Positions 1 to 9,091 of a stretch of 64,000 nucleotides of DNA are shown one piece after another; position 1 is the first letter of the stretch, and each line of letters starts with the position of its first letter. The position numbers were made by a program, and so were the translations under genes. The stretch spans positions 434,001 to 498,000 of the forward strand of contig NZ_AP022561.1 in the NCBI RefSeq assembly GCF_010726245.1, written 5' to 3'. The notes under the pieces are model-generated. The model was given only the letters and a program-made list of their open reading frames with translations, was not told the DNA's origin and made no database searches. The stretch comes from Mycolicibacterium aichiense. GTDB lineage: Bacteria > Actinomycetota > Actinomycetes > Mycobacteriales > Mycobacteriaceae.

Positions 1-2
1 AC

Positions 3-44
3 GAGGCCATGGCGCTCGTCGGAAGCAGTGAGGAGCCCCTGTGA
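3..44 (+). CDS. C-terminal tail of upstream gene (partial; NUDIX hydrolase by synteny)
   Basis: Only the last 13 codons are inside the window, ending EEPL and a TGA at 42-44. That stop overlaps the GTG start of marP in a GTGA arrangement, as expected for an upstream gene coupled to marP. In M. tuberculosis the neighbour in this position is the NUDIX/CoA-pyrophosphatase Rv3672c. The identity is inferred from synteny only, because 13 residues carry no diagnostic motif. Another frame stops at 29-31, so the reading frame itself is not certain. Confidence 0.4.
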   Translation, partial: EAMALVGSSEEPL

Positions 45-1228
45 CGAGTTCGCAATGGCTGGACATCGCCGTGCTGGCGGTGGCGTTGGTGGCGGCCGTC
101 TCGGGCTGGCGGTCCGGCGCGCTGGGTTCACTGATGTCGTTCGTCGGCGTCATCCTCGGCGCCATCGCCGGAGTGATGCTCGCACCCCACATCGTCAGCC
201 ACATCAGCTCACCGCGGGCCAAGCTGTTTGCCGCACTGTTCTTGATCCTGGCTCTGGTGGTCGTCGGTGAGGTGGCCGGAGTGGTGCTCGGCCGGGCGGT
301 ACGCGGCGCGATCCGCAACCGTGCGGTCCGCACCGTCGACTCGGTGATCGGCGTGGCTGTGCAGCTGCTGGTGGTGATGGTCGCGGCGTGGCTGCTCGCC
401 AGCCCGCTGACGTCGTCGGACCAGCCGAACCTGGCCGCTGCCACGCGCGGCTCGAAAGTGCTTGCCGAGGTGGACAAGTACGCACCCGAGTGGCTCAAGG
501 CCGTGCCCAAGCGGATGTCGGCACTGCTGCGCACCTCGGGGCTGCCGGATGTCTTGCAGCCCTTCGGCCGCACTCCCATTCAGGCCGTGGACGCCCCCGA
601 CGCATCGCTGGCCGACAGCCTGGTTGTCGGCAATGCGCGTGCCAGCGTGGTGAAGATCCGCGGCGTGGCGCCCGGATGCCAAAAGGTACTGGAGGGCACC
701 GGTTTCGTGATCGCCCCGAACCGGGTGATGTCCAACGCGCACGTGGTCGCAGGCTCGGACAGTGTCACCGTGGAAGCCGAAGGGCAGACCTACGACGCGA
801 CCGTGGTGTCATATGACCCCAACGAGGACATCTCCATCCTGGACGTCCCGAACCTGCCGCAGCGCCCGCTGGTGTTCGCCGACCAGCCGGCCAAATCCGG
901 CACCGACGCGGTCGTGCTGGGCTATCCCGGTGGCGGCGAGTTCGCGGCGACTCCGGCGCGGGTACGCGAGACCATCGAGCTCAACGGGCCGGACATCTAC
1001 CGCACGACGACGGTCAACCGCGAGGTGTACACAATCAGAGGAACTGTGCGCCAAGGCAACTCGGGCGGACCGATGATCAACCGGGCGGGCCAGGTGCTCG
1101 GCGTCGTGTTCGGCGCCGCAGTCGACGACAATGACACCGGTTTCGTGCTGACGGCCAACGAGGTGTCGCGGCAGCTGGCCAAGATCGGCAACACCGCCAA
1201 GGTGGCCACCGGGGCCTGCGTCACCTAG
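41..1228 (+). CDS. marP: Membrane-anchored periplasmic serine protease MarP
   Basis: A 395-residue homologue of M. tuberculosis Rv3671c, the trypsin-like protease needed for acid and oxidative stress resistance and for intrabacterial pH homeostasis. The first ~125 residues hold four hydrophobic segments that anchor it in the membrane; the remainder is a periplasmic chymotrypsin-fold domain. The triad is visible as His234 (SNAHVV), Asp263 (NEDISIL) and Ser341 (RQGNSGGP), one or two residues from the Mtb positions. Cys213 and Cys393 match the cysteines that form the regulatory disulphide in the family. The GTG start overlaps the upstream stop. The 3' end overlaps the convergent ephE gene by 8 bp. 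Confidence 0.96.
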   Translation: MTSSQWLDIAVLAVALVAAVSGWRSGALGSLMSFVGVILGAIAGVMLAPHIVSHISSPRAKLFAALFLILALVVVGEVAGVVLGRAVRGAIRNRAVRTVDSVIGVAVQLLVVMVAAWLLASPLTSSDQPNLAAATRGSKVLAEVDKYAPEWLKAVPKRMSALLRTSGLPDVLQPFGRTPIQAVDAPDASLADSLVVGNARASVVKIRGVAPGCQKVLEGTGFVIAPNRVMSNAHVVAGSDSVTVEAEGQTYDATVVSYDPNEDISILDVPNLPQRPLVFADQPAKSGTDAVVLGYPGGGEFAATPARVRETIELNGPDIYRTTTVNREVYTIRGTVRQGNSGGPMINRAGQVLGVVFGAAVDDNDTGFVLTANEVSRQLAKIGNTAKVATGACVT

Positions 1229-2189
1229 TGGTGTCGTAGACCTGCCCGAGGAACCGCCGCAGGTGATCGTTGACCTCGTCGGGGGCCTCTTCGTGGGCGA
1301 AGTGCCCGACGCCCGAGACCGCCACGAACCTGCCGCGGGGCGCGTACCGCTGGGTGCGGTCCACCGGGTCGGCGAGCACGTAGGGGTCTGCGTCGCCGCG
1401 CAGGTGTAGCAGCGGAACGACGAGCGGACGGTTCATCAGCTTCATGAATCGCCAACCCTCGCTGCGCAGTTGGCTGCGCACCGCCCAGCGCTGGTACTCC
1501 AGCGCGGAGTGCGCCGCCGACGGGATCTGGATGGCCCGGCGCATGTGCGCGATGGTTTCCGAAAAGTCCTCGGAAGCAAGCCATTTACCGGATGCGCGGC
1601 TGCGCACCAGATGCTCGAGCAGGTCGGCGTTGTGCCGGGTGAGGGCGCGCTCGGGCCAGATCGGTAGCTGATACCGCAGCAGCGTCGGCAGCAGGGCGCG
1701 GCCCTGGTCGCGCCTTCCGAGCGCCGAGGCCCGCAGTGCGGCGGGATGCGGCGAGCTCACCAGTGCGATCGCCCGCACCGCCCGCGGATGCAACACCGCT
1801 GTCGCCCAGCACACCAGGCCGCCGTCGGCGTGCCCCACCAGCGTGGCCGAGCTGTGGCCGAGCGCCCGGATCAACCCGGCGGTGTCACCGGCGAGGGTCC
1901 AGCCGTCGTAGCCGCGCGGGGGCTTGTCGCTGCCGCCGTAACCCCGCAGATCGACGGCGACCACCCGGGCGCCGGACAGACCGCGCAGCTGGTGGCGCCA
2001 CGACCACCAGAACGAGCCGAAACCGTGTAGCAAGATCACCAACGGCCGCGACGCGCCCGCCGCCGACTCGGCGCGCGCATCACGGTCATGGGTCGATTCG
2101 ACACAGTGGAACCGGATTCCGTTGGCGTGAACGTCGAAATGCCGCCACGGCCCCGCGATGCGGGTGACCGAGGGATCCGGTTGAGCCAT
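1221..2189 (-). CDS. ephE: Alpha/beta hydrolase, EphE (epoxide hydrolase-like)
   Basis: A 322-residue alpha/beta-hydrolase-fold protein, syntenic with Rv3670 (ephE). Visible features are the oxyanion-hole HGFGSFWWSW region, the DLRGYGGSDKP motif typical of epoxide hydrolases, and a C-terminal GVGHFAHEEAP motif with the catalytic His. The nucleophile elbow reads GHADGG. In the usual GHDWGG pattern the third residue is the nucleophilic Asp; here it is Ala and the Asp comes one residue later, so activity is uncertain. The ATG at 2189 shares one base with the stop of the upstream holin-like gene; an adjacent GTG at 2192 is the alternative start. The two genes are probably one transcript. Confidence 0.85.
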   Translation of the reverse strand: MAQPDPSVTRIAGPWRHFDVHANGIRFHCVESTHDRDARAESAAGASRPLVILLHGFGSFWWSWRHQLRGLSGARVVAVDLRGYGGSDKPPRGYDGWTLAGDTAGLIRALGHSSATLVGHADGGLVCWATAVLHPRAVRAIALVSSPHPAALRASALGRRDQGRALLPTLLRYQLPIWPERALTRHNADLLEHLVRSRASGKWLASEDFSETIAHMRRAIQIPSAAHSALEYQRWAVRSQLRSEGWRFMKLMNRPLVVPLLHLRGDADPYVLADPVDRTQRYAPRGRFVAVSGVGHFAHEEAPDEVNDHLRRFLGQVYDTTR

Positions 2190-2701
2190 CACCAGCCGGA
2201 GGGATCAGTGGGCGGCGGGGTGCCCGTGGTGGCGACCTTGGCCGGTGACCTGTCGTGGCCGGGGGTGAATGCCTCGCGCGCTTCCTTGACCGATTCGATG
2301 GTCTTCTGCGGTCCGCGGATCCGGCGGACCTTCAGATACCCGAACAGGGCGAACACCGCGGTGGTGACCACCATCAGCAGGAAGACGATCAGGAAGGCCA
2401 CCCAGCGCCACAGCCAGGTGTCCAGCAGCTCGGCGAGGAAGAAGAAGAGGAAGAACGTCGAGTAGAACAGCACAACCAGCGCGAGGATGAAGAAGACGCT
2501 GCCGGTGAGGCCCTTCTTCACGTCGCGGGTGATCTCCGCCTTGGCGAGCTCGACCTCGGCGCGCACGAGCGTGGACATCTGTGCGGTGGCGTCCTTGACC
2601 AGATCGCCAACGGAGGGATTGGCCGGTAGCGCGTTCGGATCCACCAGCGGGATCGAGGTGACGGTGGTGGGTACACCGGTCTTGCGATCGCCATTGCTCA
2701 C
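2189..2701 (-). CDS. Phage holin-family / DUF1469-like membrane protein (Rv3669-type)
   Basis: A 170-residue conserved membrane protein, syntenic with Rv3669. Two long hydrophobic helices (about residues 65-90 and 100-125) with a short connecting loop match the Phage_holin_3_6 / DUF1469 pattern. They follow a soluble N-terminus with a helical VKDATAQMSTLVRAEVELAKAEI stretch. It starts at GTG 2701 preceded by GGAGG with 6 nt spacing. It sits upstream of ephE with an overlapping stop/start. Cellular role is unknown; 'holin' here is a family label, not evidence of phage origin. Confidence 0.85.
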   Translation of the reverse strand: MSNGDRKTGVPTTVTSIPLVDPNALPANPSVGDLVKDATAQMSTLVRAEVELAKAEITRDVKKGLTGSVFFILALVVLFYSTFFLFFFLAELLDTWLWRWVAFLIVFLLMVVTTAVFALFGYLKVRRIRGPQKTIESVKEAREAFTPGHDRSPAKVATTGTPPPTDPSGW

Positions 2702-2845
2702 GGCTGTCCTCCAACTTTCTGTCGTCGCGGTTCATGTTGCCATGCCGCGCCCGCAGCGGGGATACCCACTGAGCTGTTACGCAAGTTACGGGTGTGATCA
2801 GGCTAGACTCGCCCTGTCGGGGCGGACGGTGAATGGAGGTTGCCA

Positions 2846-3556
2846 GTGACGACCGCGCAGCGTGTGCGCCTGACGGCGAGGGCCGCATTGATGGCCCTTG
2901 TCGCCCTGATCGCCGGCGTGGCACCGGTCGCGACGGCCGACGGCAAGGTGCCCATGGGCGGTGGGGCGGGGATCGTCGTCAACGGCGACACCTACTGCAC
3001 GCTGACGTCCATCGGCAACGACAACACCGGCGCGCTCATCGGCTTCACCTCCGCGCACTGCGGCGGCCCCGGCGCCCAGGTGGCCTCCGAGGATCGGCCC
3101 GCCGACGGCGTGATCGGCACCATGGTCGCCGGCAACGACGGCCTGGACTACGCGGTGATCCGGTTCGACCCTGCCAAGGTGCAGCCGATCTCGAACTACA
3201 AGGGCTTCGTCATCGACGGCATCGGGCCGGATCCGACGTTCGGTGAGGTCGCCTGCAAGCTCGGCCGCACCACCGGCTACTCGTGCGGCGTGACCTGGGG
3301 CCCCGGCCAGGACCCGGGCACGATCGTCAACCAGGTGTGCGGACAGCCCGGCGATTCCGGTGCACCGGTCACGGTGAACAACAAGCTGGTCGGCATGATC
3401 CACGGCGCGTTCAGCGAGGACCTGCCCACCTGCGTGGTCAAGTTCATCCCGCTGCACACACCCGCGGTGACGATGTCGATCAACGCGATCCTGGGCGATG
3501 TCGCAGGCAAGAACCGGCCCGGCACCGGTTTCGTGCCGACAGCCGACGTCGGCTGA
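2846..3556 (+). CDS. Secreted trypsin-like serine protease (Rv3668c-type)
   Basis: A 236-residue S1-family protease homologue of Rv3668c. The first ~31 residues form a signal peptide (TARAALMALVALIAGV core, ending near VATADG), so the product is exported. The catalytic His lies in FTSAHCGGPG, Asp is probably in the GLDYAVIRF segment, and Ser lies in QPGDSGAPV. Paired cysteines (YCTLTS/AHCGG and SCGVTW/NQVCGQ) suggest disulphides. GTG 2846 is chosen because GGAGG at 2835-2839 sits 6 nt upstream; the longer TTG at 2840 would abut the ribosome binding site. It converges on acs with one base between the two stops. Confidence 0.88.
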   Translation: MTTAQRVRLTARAALMALVALIAGVAPVATADGKVPMGGGAGIVVNGDTYCTLTSIGNDNTGALIGFTSAHCGGPGAQVASEDRPADGVIGTMVAGNDGLDYAVIRFDPAKVQPISNYKGFVIDGIGPDPTFGEVACKLGRTTGYSCGVTWGPGQDPGTIVNQVCGQPGDSGAPVTVNNKLVGMIHGAFSEDLPTCVVKFIPLHTPAVTMSINAILGDVAGKNRPGTGFVPTADVG

Positions 3557-3557
3557 C

Positions 3558-5516
<1,959 letters not shown>

Positions 5517-5629
5517 GTCTGTGAGCGTAGTCACCGAACGTTGCATCGGAGTTGGCACGTCACAATCGTCGGCGGGCGGTTACTGCCGCGCGCCGAACGG
5601 CAGGCGGGAATCGGATAGCGTGACCGAAC

Positions 5630-6376
5630 GTGAGTGACGTCCTGGCCCCGCTGATGACTCTGCCCGGGGTGGCCGACGCCGCCGAGGCCGCCCGGGAAGC
5701 CTTGGCCAAGGCGCACCGGCATCGCACCAATCTGCGGAACTGGCCGGTGACCGCGGCGGAGTCAGCCATCCGCGGAGCGCGTTCGTCGTCGGCTCTCGAC
5801 GGCGGCGCCGTGCAATTGGATGCCTCCGGTGCCGAGCCCAACGACCCGGTGCTGGCCGGCGCCCTGCGCGTCGGCCAGGCATTGGAGGGTGGAACCACCA
5901 ACCTGGTCGGGGTGTGGCAGCGCGCCCCGCTACAAGCGCTGGCGCGGCTGCACGCGCTGGCCGCGGCGGATCTGACCGACGGAGATCTTCTTGGCCGGCC
6001 GCGCCAGAATCCGGAGGTGGCCGCGCGGCTGGATCTGGTCACCCGGCTGACCACCGGCGGCAGCTCGGCTCCGGCGCCGGTGCTGGCCGCCGTCGCTCAC
6101 GGCGAGCTGCTCGCACTGGCGCCGTTCGGCCCCGGGGACGGGGTGGTGGCACGCGCGGTGTCGCGGCTCGTGACCATGGCCACCGGTCTGGACCCGCACG
6201 GGCTGGGCGTGCCGGAGGTGTACTGGATGCGCCGCGCCGATGAGTACCGGGATCGCGCGCAGGCGTTCGCGACGGGCGACCCGTCAGCCGTCGGGGCCTG
6301 GCTACTGATGTCCTGCCAGGCGCTGGAAGACGGTGCGCGAGAGGCGATATCGATCGCGGACGCGGCCGCCAAGTAG
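5630..6376 (+). CDS. Conserved mycobacterial protein, Rv3662c-type, function unknown
   Basis: A 248-residue soluble protein, syntenic with Rv3662c. It is alanine- and leucine-rich, with no signal peptide or membrane segment. The N-terminal third contains RSSSALDGG, reminiscent of the N-terminal region of Fic-associated proteins. Some genome annotations call this family 'oxidoreductase', but no nucleotide-binding motif is apparent to me. It starts at GTG 5630 and is transcribed divergently from acs. Downstream it runs into the 3' end of the Ms1-like RNA on the opposite strand. No function can be assigned from sequence. Confidence 0.75.
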   Translation: MSDVLAPLMTLPGVADAAEAAREALAKAHRHRTNLRNWPVTAAESAIRGARSSSALDGGAVQLDASGAEPNDPVLAGALRVGQALEGGTTNLVGVWQRAPLQALARLHALAAADLTDGDLLGRPRQNPEVAARLDLVTRLTTGGSSAPAPVLAAVAHGELLALAPFGPGDGVVARAVSRLVTMATGLDPHGLGVPEVYWMRRADEYRDRAQAFATGDPSAVGAWLLMSCQALEDGAREAISIADAAAK

Positions 6377-6384
6377 GTCCGGAC

Positions 6385-6685
6385 AGCGAAGCGGGCGACG
6401 ATCCGAATCTCTTCGGCTCGCCGCCCGCTAGCACGGTTTCGCGGTTACCAAGCGTGCGAGGTGGGCTGCGTGGGTTGGCCTCGGCGGTCTTGCGCTGCGG
6501 TTCGTTTACAACCCCACCCAAGGGGTCGTTCTGTCCGTCCGCTCTTCGCAATTACGCAGGCCCGCAACACTTCTGCCATTATCGCGGCGTGCTCCGCGTG
6601 GGTGCCGGGAACCGTGCTGGGCCGCTTGGCTTGGGAGATAGTGCCTTCTCTTCCGGCGCTATCTTGGCCTTGCCAGGCGTCCGTG
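6385..6685 (-). ncRNA. Ms1 / MTS2823 (6S-like, RNA polymerase-binding small RNA)
   Basis: The 373-bp stretch between the Rv3662c-like and Rv3661-like genes has no credible protein gene. In M. tuberculosis and M. smegmatis this interval encodes the very abundant ~300-nt RNA MTS2823/Ms1, which binds core RNA polymerase in stationary phase. The same location, orientation (downstream of and co-oriented with the HAD gene) and length are seen here. A promoter-like pair at 6692-6720 predicts a start near 6685, and a strong GC hairpin at 6389-6429 marks the 3' end, giving ~300 nt. The ends are estimated from the promoter and hairpin, not from an alignment. Confidence 0.8.
6389..6429 (-). terminator. 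Strong hairpin at the 3' end of the Ms1-like RNA
   Basis: On the minus strand AGCGGGCG...CGCCCGCT pairs over 8 bp with inner GCGA/TCG pairing and an apical CCGAA-GAGA-TTCGG hairpin. It lacks a long U tract, which is common for mycobacterial terminators. It lies between two convergent transcripts, so it may also stop the plus-strand gene that ends at 6376. Confidence 0.7.
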
Positions 6686-6691
6686 CCTTCC

Positions 6692-6720
6692 TTTGTACTC
6701 CGTGACCACGGTCACAGCAA
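6692..6720 (-). promoter_or_regulatory. Predicted SigA-type promoter of the Ms1-like RNA
   Basis: Minus-strand TTGCTG (6720-6715), a 17-bp spacer and TACAAA (6697-6692) form a plausible -35/-10 pair just upstream of the predicted RNA start. The spacer contains the palindrome GTGACC-AC-GGTCAC, which could be a regulator site or chance. Confidence 0.6.
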
Positions 6721-6749
6721 GGGGCTAATCGGCAACGAATTGGATGCGT

Positions 6750-7607
6750 TTAGAACGACAACCGGCGCAGCACCGAATACGTCAGCGCGCCGGCGGCCAG
6801 CGCGCTGATTCCCAACGCGGCCGTCGTCGCCACCGCCGCGCCCGACGGCGCCGGGATCCTGTCGCGCAACGGCACCGGACGCAGGAACGTCAGCACCGGC
6901 CAGCCCTGCGCGGTGGCTTCTTTGCGCAATGCGCGGTCAGGATTGACCACGGTTGGGTGGCCGACCGACCTCAGCATCGGCAAGTCGGTGATCGAATCGG
7001 AGTACGCGTAGCAGTGTTCGAGGGCGTATCCCTCCAGCGCGGCCAGCTCGCGAACGGCTGCGGCTTTTCCCTCGCCATAACAGTAGAAAGCAACCTCGCC
7101 GGTGTACTTGCCGTCCTCGATGACCATCCGGGTTCCCATGGCATGCGTGGCACCCAGCGCACGCGCGATCGGTGCGACGATCTCCTCGCCCGAGGCCGAG
7201 ACGATCACGACGTCGCGGCCGCACAGCCGGTGGTCTGCGATCAGTTCGGCAGCTTCCGCAAAGACCAGCGGGTCGACGATGTCATGAAGCGTCTCGGTGA
7301 CGATGGCCCTCACCTGTTCGACGTCCCAGCCTGCGCACATCGCGGTGACGTAGGAGCGCATCCGGTCCATCTGGTCGTGATCGGCGCCGGACATCAGGAA
7401 GAGGAATTGCGCATAACTCGACTTCAGGACCGCTCGCCGGTTGAGCAGACCCTGATCGAAGAAGGGTTTGCTGAAAGCCAGCGTGCTTGACTTGGCAATG
7501 ACGGTTTTGTCGAGGTCGAAGAACGCCGCCGTCCGAGAGTTGAGCCCGGTCGCGGGCTCCGGCCGAACGTGGATTAGCTGGTCGGCGGCCGAGGCAGGGT
7601 CGGTCAC
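6750..7607 (-). CDS. HAD-IB family phosphatase, SerB-like (Rv3661-type)
   Basis: A 285-residue HAD-superfamily hydrolase, orthologue of Rv3661. Motif I is FFDLDKTVIAKSS, motif II is VVIVSASGEE, and motif III/IV is the acidic YAYSDSITDLPML. This is the subclass IB arrangement of phosphoserine-phosphatase-like enzymes, though the substrate is unknown. The C-terminal ~30 residues (VATTAALGISALAAGALTY) form one hydrophobic helix, so it may be membrane-tethered. GTG 7607 gives VTDPAS and a length matching the 287-residue Mtb protein; the frame remains open to 7745 without conservation. It is flanked by two small RNA genes, 6C upstream (divergent) and the Ms1-like RNA downstream. Confidence 0.88.
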   Translation of the reverse strand: MTDPASAADQLIHVRPEPATGLNSRTAAFFDLDKTVIAKSSTLAFSKPFFDQGLLNRRAVLKSSYAQFLFLMSGADHDQMDRMRSYVTAMCAGWDVEQVRAIVTETLHDIVDPLVFAEAAELIADHRLCGRDVVIVSASGEEIVAPIARALGATHAMGTRMVIEDGKYTGEVAFYCYGEGKAAAVRELAALEGYALEHCYAYSDSITDLPMLRSVGHPTVVNPDRALRKEATAQGWPVLTFLRPVPLRDRIPAPSGAAVATTAALGISALAAGALTYSVLRRLSF

Positions 7608-7729
7608 GCTTCTCAGGATAGGCGCGGCGGACGCCCCGGTTCGGAGGCGAGGGCAAAGTGGCAGGCCAAGCCACGTGTCGCACCCTGCATTTTCACAGCG
7701 AATACATGGTTTCGACTTGGTAGCAACAC

Positions 7730-7760
7730 TTGCGCGACTCCACATCGTCGTGTGTATAGT
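7730..7760 (+). promoter_or_regulatory. Predicted promoter of the 6C RNA
   Basis: TTGCGC (7730-7735) and TATAGT (7755-7760) with a 19-bp spacer lie directly upstream of the 6C RNA. The -10 fits the mycobacterial TANNNT consensus well; the spacer is slightly long. It predicts a start near 7767. Confidence 0.55.
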
Positions 7761-7766
7761 AAGTAT

Positions 7767-7863
7767 TACTCGGCTTATGCCGGGTGTGCATCAGCCCGAC
7801 CCCCCGGGGCTGATACACGACGACCTCCGCCTCCTCCCCCCCTGGCGGGGGTCGTCCCTTTTT
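7767..7863 (+). ncRNA. 6C small RNA (B11 homologue)
   Basis: Two C-loop hairpins follow one another. The first is ATCAGCCC (7790-7797) paired with GGGCTGAT (7807-7814), with six consecutive C in the loop (7800-7805). The second is GACGACC (7819-7825) paired with GGTCGTC (7850-7856) around an inner CCGCC/GGCGG stem whose loop has seven C (7836-7842). A run of T follows. This is the defining architecture of the actinobacterial 6C RNA (B11 in M. tuberculosis), and the position between the Rv3660c and Rv3661 orthologues is the known one. The C-rich loops are thought to base-pair with G-rich target mRNAs. Confidence 0.92.
7819..7863 (+). terminator. Intrinsic terminator formed by the second 6C hairpin
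   Basis: A 7-bp GACGACC/GGTCGTC stem with an inner 5-bp stem is followed by CCTTTTT, a true U-tract and unusual in this GC-rich window. It doubles as the second structural hairpin of the RNA and should separate it from the downstream ssd-tad operon. Confidence 0.8.
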
Positions 7864-8023
7864 CCGACAAAGAATCTCGGGCGATCCCGGCAAACTTGAG
7901 AAACGTTGCCGGGATCACTTGTGCGCTGCCCTGGTGTCGGTAGTCACTCCCCAGTTCCGCGTTTATCCCCAGATCCGTCCGAGGCGACTGGCGCCGGCGC
8001 GTCGCAGCGCCGACTCTTGCGTG

Positions 8024-9091
8024 GTGAGCAGCAGTCCGGGTGTCGTCCTCGTCCTCGCCGGCGACACCGAGTTACGCGAACAGGCCGAGCGGGTCGCCGC
8101 CGCGGTGGGCCTGCGCCCGATGGCGGTTTCTGCGCCGCTCACTCGCAAGACGTGGTCGGCCGCCGTCGCCGTCATCCTCGATGAGGACGCGGCGCGAAGC
8201 TGTGAGCGAGACGGTCTGCCCAGGCGCGACGGGGTGATCCTGGTCTGCCCGACCGACCCGCATGGACCGGTGTGGGCAGCGGCCATGGCCGTTGGCGCTC
8301 AGCAGGTTTGCACACTTCCCGCCCAAGACGCCGAGCTCGTGCGGCATCTGGCTGACGCCGCCGAGTCGGTTCGCGACGGCCCGCGCACCGGGCGGGTGAT
8401 CGCTGTGACCGGCGGCCGCGGCGGAGCCGGCGCCTCGACGTTCGCGGCGGCCTTGGCGCAGGTGGCGTCGTCGTCGCTGCTGGTCGATCTCGACCCATGG
8501 GGCGGCGGCATCGACCTCGTGATCGGAAGTGAGGCCGTGCCGGGGCTGCGCTGGCCCGATTTGAGCCTGCAGGGCGGTCGATTGGCCTGGTCGGCGGTGC
8601 GTGATGCGCTCCCGCGACACCACGGTGTGAGTGTGTTGTCCGGCGATCGGCACGGCCAGGAGATGGCACCCGGAGCGGTCGAGGCTGTCGTCGATGCCGG
8701 GCGACGCGGCGGAATTCTGGTGATCTGCGATCTACCGCGGCGAATGACCGGGGCGGTCACCTGTGCACTGGACACCGCCGACCTGGTGGTGATGATCACC
8801 AGCTGCGACATCCGGGGCGTCGCGGCGGCCGCGGCCCTGGCGCCGGTGCTGCGCGGCGTCAACCCGAACGTCGGCCTGGTGGTGCGCGGTCCGGCACCGA
8901 GCGGGCTGCGCGCCGAGGAGGCCGCCGCGGTCGCGGATCTGCCGCTTCTGGCCGCCATGCGTCCCGAGCCGATGCTGGCCGAACGGCTGGAGCGGGGCGG
9001 CCTGCGGATGCGGCGGCGTTCCCCGCTCGGTACCGCTGCGCGTGCGGTGCTCGAGATCCTGACGACCGGTGGACAGGTGCGCGCCGCATGA
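8024..9091 (+). CDS. ssd: Septum site-determining protein Ssd (CpaE/MinD-like, Rv3660c-type)
   Basis: A 355-residue orthologue of Rv3660c. It belongs to the MinD/CpaE branch of the ParA superfamily, and the Mtb protein inhibits septation when overproduced. The N-terminal ~120 residues are a receiver-like domain, then a P-loop region GGRGGAGAST replaces the usual KGGVGKT(T/S), so the deviant Walker A lysine is missing. DLDPWGGGIDL and VICDLPRR follow. The start lies at tandem GTGs 8021/8024; the second gives VSSSPG and a length near the 350-residue Mtb protein. The stop overlaps the tadA start (ATGA). As first gene of the tad operon it probably plays the CpaE role in pilus localisation. Confidence 0.85.
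   Translation: MSSSPGVVLVLAGDTELREQAERVAAAVGLRPMAVSAPLTRKTWSAAVAVILDEDAARSCERDGLPRRDGVILVCPTDPHGPVWAAAMAVGAQQVCTLPAQDAELVRHLADAAESVRDGPRTGRVIAVTGGRGGAGASTFAAALAQVASSSLLVDLDPWGGGIDLVIGSEAVPGLRWPDLSLQGGRLAWSAVRDALPRHHGVSVLSGDRHGQEMAPGAVEAVVDAGRRGGILVICDLPRRMTGAVTCALDTADLVVMITSCDIRGVAAAAALAPVLRGVNPNVGLVVRGPAPSGLRAEEAAAVADLPLLAAMRPEPMLAERLERGGLRMRRRSPLGTAARAVLEILTTGGQVRAA

Noticed and set aside
2189..2701. Prophage remnant, based on the holin-family label
   Set aside because: The gene is part of the conserved mycobacterial backbone (Rv3669 position), and no other phage genes or attachment sites are present.
6461..6808. A 115-codon plus-strand frame in the Ms1 interval
   Set aside because: No recognisable domain, low-complexity composition, and it runs antisense into the HAD gene; the interval fits a structured RNA in a known position.
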